Source of the DNA: Allolobophora icterica
Taxonomy: Eukaryota > Annelida > Clitellata > Crassiclitellata > Lumbricidae
Direction of reading: 5' to 3'
DNA length: 64,000 bases
Assembly: GCA_963556255.1 (NCBI GenBank)
Contig: OY744613.1
Span: forward strand, 41,333,409-41,397,408
Of the stretch, positions 57,415-64,000 are shown one piece after another; the stretch's first letter is position 1, and each line of letters opens with the position of its first letter. A model generated the notes under the pieces. That model was not told the origin of the DNA and did no database searches. It worked only from the letters and a program-made list of their open reading frames with translations. The translations under genes were made by a program, and so were the position numbers.

Positions 57415-57572
57415 TCTCGGTTTTGGTCTTGAGTTTCAAAGTCTTGGTCTTGGTCTTGAGGTTCAAGGTCTTGGTCTTGGTCTTGGTCTTGAGGTTCAAG
57501 GTCCTGGTCTTGGTCTTGGTCTTGAGGTTCAAAGTCTTGGTCTTGGTCTTGGTCTTGAGGTTCAAGGTCTGA
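57415..57572. repeat. GGTCTT hexamer array
   Basis: Second copy of the 55500-55645 type array, on the other side of the piggyBac element. Confidence 0.9.
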
Positions 57573-57851
57573 CATGTATAAAAAAACAGCTGAGGACCTA
57601 TGATGAACCTTGTGGTACTCCGCATTGAATGAATTTCGATTTGACATATTACATTCAGTGAATTGAATGCAAGGAATTGTCGTAATGATTCACAAGTAGG
57701 CCTAAGGAGTTGAAGAAACACATAATCTGATCTGTAAATATGACAAAGTTTTTACCATCAAAGAACCGGTATAGAGCAGTGAACTTGTACATTGTCAAAG
57801 CTATACAGTCATGTATGTTATAACTGACTGCGTTTATTGTGTGTAATTATC

Positions 57852-58006
57852 CAGTATGAGAATTGTAAAAAAAAGACTGGGGTTGGGGGCTGGGTTAGAC
57901 TTTGATTCATGTGGAGTTTGGGTGTGCAATGAAGACTTTACTATGGGGTCCTAAGAAAGACTAGGGGGTAGAACCCCCAACCCACCCCCCGACAATTATC
58001 ACCCTG
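57852..58006. mobile_element. hAT-type MITE, 155 bp
   Basis: Ends CAGTATGAGAATTGT and (complement) CAGGGTGATAATTGTC, flanked by TAATTATC and TAATTATT (57844-57851, 58007-58014; 7 of 8 identical). Relative at 35181. Confidence 0.8.
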
Positions 58007-58014
58007 TAATTATT

Positions 58015-59465
58015 TGATGAGCAAAAATTTAACAACACAAGATATCAGAGCTTATTCTCATCCACACAAAAAACATTTTCCACTTCAACATTCTCTGGAC
58101 ACAGGCGTCATTGTCTACACAGCTGGAGTTAGGCCTACAGTGACCAGTGCTACCACTCATAAAAAATGAAAAAACTCAAGTTAAGACATTGTAAAAAACA
58201 AAGAAAGCGCAAGGTGGTTTTCCTGCAGACTTTTTAAAATTAATAAACGCATTATAAGATAAATATAATAATATAATGCAATAGTACTAATTCCTGTAAT
58301 AAAAATGTTGTTCTATCTTTCATTTTTACAATTTTATGGGTAATCTTTAATTGCTAAAAGTTATTAGTAAATATTCAAAGCAAATTAAAAATCTCTATAT
58401 ACATGTTTTTATTTTCGTCAGAGTCCGAATCACGTGAATTATTAAAATATGGCACATTTTATTTATTTTTTAAAAAAAGAATAAAGAAAAGAGACTATGA
58501 AACGCATCTATAGAAGGGTCCCCTGGATTTTGCAAATATTTAAAAAAAATGAAGTCTTTAGATTATTTTGATTATTACAATGGTCCCAACACGATTTTCT
58601 ATGCGAAAAAACACTTAATTATTTAGGTACAGTTTCTTGATCATTGTTTAGTTTTAAATTTTTCCCTATGCAAATTTTTTTCTATGCACAAACGTTTTGC
58701 CTCCCCCTAAAATATGCCCCTAAAAAATTTCGTCCCCGCTAAACAATTCCTACGGACGCCCATGATGAAACTCAAAATATTATATCTTAAATATAAAAAA
58801 AAGCATGAGCTGATTACTTTTTTAAAACTTCTGAAAAAGTACAATCTGAGTCTGCAGTTTCCTTTAGTCGGTAGAGTTATATTTTCTAAATTAAGCAGTA
58901 GAGAAGAATTTAGTCTTTCGAGTTACAGGTTAAATATAGCAATAGATTAGTATAACACATGCTTGCACACATATTGCGTCATTTATTCATTAACCTCAAT
59001 CATCCAGGCCGATGCAAAAAATGATTAAAATAATGAAAAAATAGGGTTTCAATAAAACAAGAAAAACCCAAGCAGAAACCCAAGGCCTCCAGGAAAAAAC
59101 CCATTTCCCAAGTTGGGATTGAAAAACCCAATCTTGATCTTGTGGAAAAAATCAAGGAGTGGAAACGCTGACAGTGACGTGTTCCAAATATACAAACAGA
59201 CCGGTAAACAGTAAAACCAATGCCAAATGTTGGCTGACTTATATATTATAATTTTATAGAACCACTGAAAAACTGTGGCATACAACTCCGACACGGATGA
59301 TTTTGAATAGGCCTACTAGGGCCTATTATTATAGCAACCACAATTTAAATTAATTTATACGTTAGTGTTGAGGAAGTGAGGCAACAGCCTCTGCAAGAGG
59401 TGATAACCATTCAGCTAATGTCTGACATAACTGGTGACAAAATTAACAGGGATAAACTAGTAAAT
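58015..59465. other. Intergenic, repeat debris
   Basis: No gene. 58540-58762 is a reversed relative of the MITE at 45106 (CATGGGCGTCCGTAGGAATT on minus). The rest is AT-rich and unassigned. Confidence 0.4.
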
Positions 59466-59469
59466 GCTA

Positions 59470-59640
59470 TAGATCTGTGTTCAAAGAAAATAACTTGAAA
59501 GGTGCATTTAAAGTAGTTCAAGAAATGTATCTTTCTCAGGAGCATTGTTAAAAACAACGATCAATAAATTCCTTTAAATCTCAAACAGTTGATCACACAT
59601 TCGACAGCCATAATTATGGTCTGAAAATTAAATGATCTGT
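59470..59640 (-). pseudogene. Relic of the ZNF C-terminal module
   Basis: The minus strand keeps, with stops, a trace of the module: GCRMCDQLFEI-like, then KEFIDRCF, then an EKDTFLELL-like end. Its 3' flank matches 24190-24300. No fingers remain. Confidence 0.55.
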
Positions 59641-59789
59641 GTGAGCAACAAAATGTCAAGTGATCGTCAGAATATTGGTTTTCAACTGGAACTGGCATCG
59701 CGTGCTCTGTCTACATGATATGTTTTTCATCGTTTATGTTGATAGCAACAGTTACTCGAGTAGGGGTCCAATACGGGCTTGGGGACAGT

Positions 59790-60130
59790 AATTAATTAGC
59801 CAATTAATTAGCCAATCAATTAGTCAATCAATCATCAATCAACCGAAATAGTCATTCAATCAGTCAATGAGTCAAATGAAAATCTACACATCTCTTTAAG
59901 ATTATCTACTCAGAAACTCTGTATTTCCTCTGGTCCTATGCAGCGGTTTAAACGCATTTTCAATCAATTTATCAATCAATTAGTCAATCAATCATCAATC
60001 GACCAAAATAGTCACACATTCAATCAATCGGCCAATCGAATTCTATACACCGATCTACTCAGAAGCTCTGCGTATTTCCTCTGGCACCATGTCAGGTTTT
60101 TAAAACAGTCAATCAATTGGTCAATCGAAA
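59790..60130. repeat. CAATCAAT-rich tetranucleotide region
   Basis: Two imperfect copies of AATCAATCATCAATCRACC followed by a TCCTCTGG..TTTTCAATCAAT segment. Noncoding. Confidence 0.6.
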
Positions 60131-60354
60131 TTTATATAGCACCCCACCTCTTGTGGGGACAAAAAATAGGATCACGATTGTTGGCCTTAACACATCAAAC
60201 CGTAAAAGTGTCGTTTGCTGCCGGCCGAGAACCTCCCACGAGGCCGGCCCAAACCATTGGAGTGTGCCAGTAAAAATTATAGCCCCCTAATCGTACGGCG
60301 GTGGTGCGCTAGGAATTACAGACTCACTACTCCAACCACCTACGACGAAAACTT

Positions 60355-60960
60355 TTATTTTGAGGTTTGCGGGCAAGACCCAGTGCTGGTTAGTTTCTTG
60401 ATTAGTTCTGCCACCATCTGGTCTTTGCTTTGACTCGGCAACTCTTTTTTTCCATTCTTGCTTTGTATATCACGTTTCATCGTTCTATATTTCTCCTCCT
60501 CTCCCAGAATAAGCTTATACTCTTCATCGCTAATAGCAGTGTCTTCCAAAGCCTTAGAAATGTGGTCATGAACTGTATTTAGTTTACTTTCCGCTAAAAT
60601 ACAAATTTCGTCATGTTTTGAAGCTTTAGCAACAAAACTTCTACTGACAACATTTCCAATGATATCCAGAAAACTCGTCGCTATGGCCAAACTCTCTAGA
60701 ACAATACCAGGAATAAAACCAATACCAGTGGCTAACATAGCTGCCCCACCCACCCCAGTTCCAAGACTAACTATAGCAAGGCCGGCCGATGCCCCATTAG
60801 CCACATCCACAACCCTCTTATATTTCTTGCACAGTTGTCCGCGACTTATCGCCTCGGACCTCAGGAATGCTTCTATTTCGCCGATCTTCTGCAGACGAAA
60901 TGTTTGCGACGTCGTGTCTGACGAAATTGTTGACTCCATAAGCGGTGGGTACAAAGACAT
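60355..60960 (-). CDS. Two-helix membrane protein of Polinton type, function unknown
   Basis: 201 codons from ATG 60960. An amphipathic helix (22-50, FRLQKIGEIEAFLRSE) precedes a glycine-rich hydrophobic hairpin (about 54-105) that could span or insert into a membrane. It is followed by a charged helical region (110-170, KASKHDEICILAESKLNTV then ISDEEYKLILGEEEKY). I recall similar uncharacterised proteins in cnidarian and other animal Polintons, but cannot check. Five bases separate it from the stop of the next gene; a TATAAAAAGC sequence overlaps that stop and ends at this ATG. It could be a membrane-active virion or egress factor (inference). Confidence 0.75.
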   Translation of the reverse strand: MSLYPPLMESTISSDTTSQTFRLQKIGEIEAFLRSEAISRGQLCKKYKRVVDVANGASAGLAIVSLGTGVGGAAMLATGIGFIPGIVLESLAIATSFLDIIGNVVSRSFVAKASKHDEICILAESKLNTVHDHISKALEDTAISDEEYKLILGEEEKYRTMKRDIQSKNGKKELPSQSKDQMVAELIKKLTSTGSCPQTSK

Positions 60961-60965
60961 GCTTT

Positions 60966-61511
60966 TTATAGTTGCTCTATCAGTAACGTTACGTTTAACT
61001 CAATAGTTGAAGTACTTTCAACACCTCTCTTTTTTCCTTCAATTCTAAAACTCGTTTGTCCTGGAATGAATATTGCCCTAGATGCATCAAATTGCCCACT
61101 TTGAATGTCAACTGTACGATCGATGCTACCCGCGGCTGTAATAACGCGTACTGACGCATCACCGGTACTAACACCAAACATTGTAAGCCTCCAGAATCCG
61201 CGGTCTAATGAAATAACCTCATTATTAGTTTGCAACGTAATACATGGATAACGTGCCGCGGTCAATGGAAGCGTTTGCCACGAACTTTGAGTCACAGTTT
61301 TGGTCGCTGTGTAAATATCGCGGCTGTGATAATCGTCCGAAACGAAATCGATGTGGATTTGGGGAACCGCGGCTAACATATCTGCGGTGGGCTTAGGGAT
61401 AGTATATCCCCAGTTGGTTAGTCCAACCAAATCATCGAGGTTGTACTTGTGCATATTTGTTTCTCCTTTTTGCCGGAGATAGCCCCGAATCTTGTAGTGT
61501 GAGTCGGCCAT
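60966..61511 (-). CDS. Putative beta-rich virion surface protein
   Basis: 181 codons from ATG 61511, 9 bases downstream of the fibre gene. The N-terminal 40 residues (HKYNLDDLVGLTNWGYTIPK) may be an anchoring or tail segment. Residues 50-181 are strand-rich with alternating hydrophobics (GFWRLTMFGVSTGDASVRVI, then a SIDRTVDIQSGQFDASRAIF region and STIELNVTLLIEQL at the end), as in small jelly-roll heads of fibres. No family is recognised with certainty. Position next to the fibre supports a structural or receptor-binding role (inference). Confidence 0.65.
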   Translation of the reverse strand: MADSHYKIRGYLRQKGETNMHKYNLDDLVGLTNWGYTIPKPTADMLAAVPQIHIDFVSDDYHSRDIYTATKTVTQSSWQTLPLTAARYPCITLQTNNEVISLDRGFWRLTMFGVSTGDASVRVITAAGSIDRTVDIQSGQFDASRAIFIPGQTSFRIEGKKRGVESTSTIELNVTLLIEQL

Positions 61512-61520
61512 TATTAAATC

Positions 61521-63302
61521 TTATGTTTCCCCGACTTTAAAATATGTATAGATCTGAAAGTGAGATATGCTAAGAGAACTTTGTAGTTGGTCGGTGGTTA
61601 AGACCGACAGTCTGTAAAAATTGTATGCGGTGTCAGTATTGATGGTAAACTCCTGCATATATCCAGTCAAAGCGGTGTTGGAGGAGAGTAGTTCTGTAAA
61701 GCCTGTTAAATTACCCCCATGAATCTTCCAAGACGTGATACGCGGTTGATTCTTTGCAGTCAGGCTAACCTTCCATATGCGCACAGGCGCCGGACATTTA
61801 ATTCGTAACCAAGGCATATCCTCGCCAGCCTGAATGGCCGGGGTACTCCACTGACCTTCGACTCCTGAGTTGAATGCCATATACGGCGGGTAATCGGGGA
61901 GAGATGTGCTGGCCGCGGCCCAAAAACCCGTTTCCGAAACGTTTTCGCACAGAGGCGGAATGTGACCGTTGTAGTTTAAAAATTTGATGCTGTTCACGTA
62001 CTGTCTTACAGCAGCCTCTTTACTATCTGTATACCTTTTAACCACAACAGCCTGATTGTCGACATATTGTTTATTGGCCACGTTCAAAGGCTCCGTCGGT
62101 ATTTTATTTAATTTTGTCATTTTGCCGGTTACGATTCTCGTCACCTGCCCGATACTCGCCGCGTCGGTATTAGTTGTTGAGGCCCCCGTGTAAAGCCCAG
62201 TCACCCTCTTACCGCCCATAGCTAAATTTCCAGTCATTGCGTCGCCAACTTTAAGCACGCAAGCGCTCCTGACCATAGCGTCTTGTTCTTCGGCGTAAGT
62301 TTTTGCAGCTTCGGCTTTCTGGTCCGCGTACCCCCTTGCGGCGGCGGTCTTTTGATCTGTATACAACCTCACGGCCGAATTAATCGCGGTGTCCTGATCG
62401 ACCGCGTACTGTCTAGCAGCAATATGTTGAACATCAACATATTGTTTGTTAACCACGTGCAACGACTCCGTGGGAACTCTATCGAGGCTCAATAGAGCGC
62501 CGGCGACCGCTGTTGACACTTGTTTCCAACTCGCTGCGTCGCTATCAGATCCTGGAATCTCTGTTGGAAGTCCAGTTACTCGGTGGCCACCCATGACTAA
62601 ACTTCCAGTCATTACACTTCCAGATTTTAGCACACACGCGTTCTTGACGATTACATCTTGCTCGTTGACGTAACTTTTTACAATAACATCCTTTTCGTCC
62701 GCATACTGCCTAACGGAATCTCTCAGCACCTCGTTCTTCTCGTCCGTGTACTGTTTAGCATCGATAAGCTTCTGGTCTGCATGGCTTTCGGCCGCGGCTG
62801 CCTTCTGGTCCGCGTACAGCCTGACAGCAGTGTCCAGCACAGTGTCCTTATCGTCTGCGTAGCGTTTAACGAGACCAGTTACCTCGGAGCTTAAGCCGTC
62901 TGCATACAACTCGGCTTGGTGCGCCCGCTCTTTCGCGTACTCTGTTATTTGTTTCCAACTTGCAGCGTCGGACTCTCCCACCAATTCATCCCAACCCTCG
63001 TCTTCACTGTCAGATCCCGGAGTGTCCGTGGGCAAACCAGTCAATTTATGACCGCCCATTTTTAGAATGCCAGACATCGTCCCACCGGTGAGTTGTAGGT
63101 TGTCCTGATCTACGATGTCTGCATAAGCCTTTGTCGCGGCGTCCGTTTCCATCGTGGGCGTTCCCACGTTTGTCAACCGAAACCCTCCAGCCGATAGAAT
63201 TCCCAACATGGTATCACCAGCCTTGTGGACGAGCCCAGCGGCGCTTATCTGCCCCCCTCCAAACCCACCTCCACCGTCTCTTCCAAATTTATCAACCGGC
63301 AT
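61521..63302 (-). CDS. Fibre protein: phage tail-fibre-like shaft with discoidin-like head
   Basis: 593 codons from ATG 63302. The N-terminus MPVDKFGRDGGGGFGG may be the capsid-binding peptide. Four shaft modules of the bacteriophage tail-fibre type occur at about 27-62, 72-120, 227-262 and 352-390: AGDTMLGIL..GFRLTNV..TDAATKAYAD, then MSGILKMGGHKLTGL, MTGSLVMGGHRVTGL and MTGNLAMGGKRVTGL, each ending in a DAA word. Between them (121-226, 265-350, 410-440) are YADQK/YADEK heptad-like stretches, expected to form trimeric coiled coil. Residues about 455-588 resemble a discoidin (F5/8 C-type) carbohydrate-binding head: AFNSG, WLRIKCPAPVRIWKVSLTAK, SWKIHGGN, YNFYRLSVLT. Likely a trimeric receptor-binding spike of the virion. 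Confidence 0.78.
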   Translation of the reverse strand: MPVDKFGRDGGGGFGGGQISAAGLVHKAGDTMLGILSAGGFRLTNVGTPTMETDAATKAYADIVDQDNLQLTGGTMSGILKMGGHKLTGLPTDTPGSDSEDEGWDELVGESDAASWKQITEYAKERAHQAELYADGLSSEVTGLVKRYADDKDTVLDTAVRLYADQKAAAAESHADQKLIDAKQYTDEKNEVLRDSVRQYADEKDVIVKSYVNEQDVIVKNACVLKSGSVMTGSLVMGGHRVTGLPTEIPGSDSDAASWKQVSTAVAGALLSLDRVPTESLHVVNKQYVDVQHIAARQYAVDQDTAINSAVRLYTDQKTAAARGYADQKAEAAKTYAEEQDAMVRSACVLKVGDAMTGNLAMGGKRVTGLYTGASTTNTDAASIGQVTRIVTGKMTKLNKIPTEPLNVANKQYVDNQAVVVKRYTDSKEAAVRQYVNSIKFLNYNGHIPPLCENVSETGFWAAASTSLPDYPPYMAFNSGVEGQWSTPAIQAGEDMPWLRIKCPAPVRIWKVSLTAKNQPRITSWKIHGGNLTGFTELLSSNTALTGYMQEFTINTDTAYNFYRLSVLTTDQLQSSLSISHFQIYTYFKVGET

Positions 63303-63332
63303 TTTTTTTTATATAAAAAGGATGGTGGAAGT
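63303..63332 (-). promoter_or_regulatory. TATA-like sequence before the fibre gene
   Basis: Minus-strand CTTTTTATATAAAAAAAAAT ends at the fibre ATG. Similar AT boxes precede the 60960 ATG (CTATAAAAAGC) and the 61511 ATG (GATTTAATA). Whether they are promoters or only AT-rich spacers is unknown. Confidence 0.35.
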
Positions 63333-63755
63333 CTAACATAGGTCAAGCACGATGTCTTCAAAATTCTTTCCCTCAGCGAGCTCTCTTAGCACGAGCAGAC
63401 AGAGGTGACCACAGACCACATCATCGGGACCCTGTAGCTGAAATGTTTGAGTTCTTATGGAACGGTTTAAATATCGAGAGATTTCTAGAGGCGGATCCAG
63501 CCCATAACTATCAAAATAGACTGCTATAGGCCCATCTATCCAATAGGCGACCCAGTGAGTGCCATCGCCGGAACCGGAATCTAAATTAACAACTCCACAC
63601 TCCTTCTCACGAGCCACGGCGGGCAGACCATCTCGCATGAAAACACCGCGGAAATGCGGCAGCGCCCTGGCAACTTTCTCTATGTCGAAGTTGCTAAGAG
63701 GTTTTAGTTTTTTTGCCCGATGTAGAGACCGGATCCCTTGCACATTGGACAACAA
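63333..63755 (-). CDS. Adenain-like cysteine protease (PRO), no ATG start; probable -1 frameshift product
   Basis: Frame open from 63767 to 63333. Catalytic His (DGTHWVAYW), Asp (VYFDSYGLDPP), a Gln before the site (FQLQGPDD) and Cys in VVCGHLCLL match the adenovirus and Polinton maturation protease, which cleaves capsid precursors during assembly. The conserved domain starts upstream of the first in-frame ATG (IEKVARALPHFRGVF precedes it), so ordinary initiation would cut off the domain's N-terminus. The frame overlaps the end of the 63704-64000 gene in -1 phase at an A AAA AAC site, so I infer translation as a fusion. Stop TAG is 30 bases before the fibre ATG. Confidence 0.85.
   Translation of the reverse strand: MLSNVQGIRSLHRAKKLKPLSNFDIEKVARALPHFRGVFMRDGLPAVAREKECGVVNLDSGSGDGTHWVAYWIDGPIAVYFDSYGLDPPLEISRYLNRSIRTQTFQLQGPDDVVCGHLCLLVLRELAEGKNFEDIVLDLC
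63688..63713 (-). promoter_or_regulatory. Candidate -1 programmed ribosomal frameshift site
   Basis: Minus strand: the slippery heptamer A AAA AAC (63713-63707) is in the exact register of the upstream gene and is directly followed by its stop TAA (63706-63704). Twelve bases later a perfect 7-bp stem GCAACTT/AAGTTGC with an 11-base loop starts (arms 63688-63694 and 63670-63676). A -1 slip continues into the protease frame. Confidence 0.7.
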
Positions 63756-64000
63756 CCACCACGAGTCTCACGCCCGAGATATAAACCGGACCCCCGCGCC
63801 TCGAGTGCGCGATTGTGACGCTCCGCCTCCGCCTGTGCGGCGTCGTTGGCCTGTTTGTTGTGCACGGCCTCTGTCACCCCAGCGGCAATACCACCCGCCG
63901 CGGATAACCCACCAAAAAGCAGTGGGAGGAGAGCCAGTAGTGGAAGAAATCCGCCCGATTTTGTCATCTTTTTCAATTGCGTTTTGGTGAATCTCAGCTC
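63704..64000 (-). CDS. Small hydrophobic virion protein, N-terminus beyond window
   Basis: Frame open from the right edge to TAA 63704. An ATG is at 63967, but upstream codons stay open (FTKTQLKKMTKSGG), so the true start is probably outside. It has a glycine-rich hydrophobic stretch (GGFLPLLALLPLLFGGLSAA and following), an Ala- and Glu-rich helix, then two GSGLYLG/GSGLYIG motifs around CCPMC. It resembles the short membrane-active and core proteins seen next to PRO in Polintons and adenoviruses (inference). The protein ends QKN at the slippery site that leads into PRO. Confidence 0.7.
   Translation of the reverse strand, partial: ELRFTKTQLKKMTKSGGFLPLLALLPLLFGGLSAAGGIAAGVTEAVHNKQANDAAQAEAERHNRALEARGSGLYLGRETRGGCCPMCKGSGLYIGQKN

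Larger units (their letters stand above)
60269..64000 (-). mobile_element. Polinton/Maverick (adintovirus-like) element, left part
   Basis: Five compact same-strand genes, including an adenain-type protease and virion-type proteins, define a Polinton-like double-stranded DNA element. The left terminus is proposed at 60269, where AGTAAAAATTATAGCC begins about 86 bp past the last gene; Polinton ends typically start with AG. Capsid, ATPase, polymerase and integrase genes would lie to the right of the window. The terminus is tentative because the partner inverted repeat is out of view. Confidence 0.8.

Overview
This is invertebrate-type animal nuclear DNA. Intronless C2H2 zinc-finger coding exons sit among non-LTR and LTR retrotransposons, tRNA-derived SINEs, many small TIR elements (hAT, Harbinger-like, piggyBac, Mutator-like) and long TAA, AT and ATGT microsatellites. 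I cannot name the species; a marine invertebrate is my guess from style only. There is one assembly gap, 200 N at 33525-33724.

Layout. (1) Positions 1-17200 hold three minus-strand zinc-finger (ZNF) loci: gene A, which runs off the left edge and is open throughout; an intact 370-residue gene at 7588-8700; and broken copy B at 12479-15045. Each has the same conserved upstream block 2-3 kb away. I read that block as a noncoding first exon with a splice donor and CGCCAT-type motifs. (2) Positions 17200-24050 hold TAA arrays, a LINE tail and a complete Ty3/gypsy-type element (18461-24044) on the minus strand. Its single 1077-codon gag-pol frame is open but has lost the RT palm and the integrase core. 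(3) Positions 24200-33900 are a tandem segmental duplication, each unit being a minus ZNF relic, a first-exon block, an L2/CR1-like LINE and a plus-strand ZNF gene (26696-27949; 32533-33884). The second unit was later enlarged by an RTE LINE, SINEs, GA and TAA arrays and small TIR elements. (4) Positions 35600-37440 are a ZNF pseudogene. (5) Positions 37600-48300 are gene-poor and repeat-built: a palindrome with ATGT arrays and a probable solo LTR, a hAT element with a nested element, Harbinger-like elements, minisatellites, and a LINE fragment with an R2/NeSL-like C terminus. (6) Positions 48640-52420 hold ZNF copy C, broken by two Harbinger-like insertions and a lost start codon, with its upstream block at 53535-55190. 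(7) Positions 55831-57086 are an internally deleted piggyBac element with an open frame for the N-terminus plus the cysteine-rich domain only. (8) Positions 60269-64000 are the left end of a Polinton/Maverick (adintovirus-like) element: five tightly packed minus-strand genes including an adenain-type protease, a long phage-like trimeric fibre with a discoidin-like head, a second candidate fibre or head protein and a two-helix membrane protein.

The most interesting observation is in the Polinton part. The protease frame has no ATG before its conserved domain. It lies in the -1 frame of the preceding small hydrophobic virion protein, which ends in a canonical A AAA AAC slippery heptamer directly followed by UAA and then by a perfect 7-bp stem-loop. 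This suggests the protease is made by programmed ribosomal frameshifting. Other notable points are a conserved C-terminal module shared by the ZNF genes, one minisatellite monomer recurring in several different TIR elements, and a set of insertions dated by paralogous empty sites within this same window.
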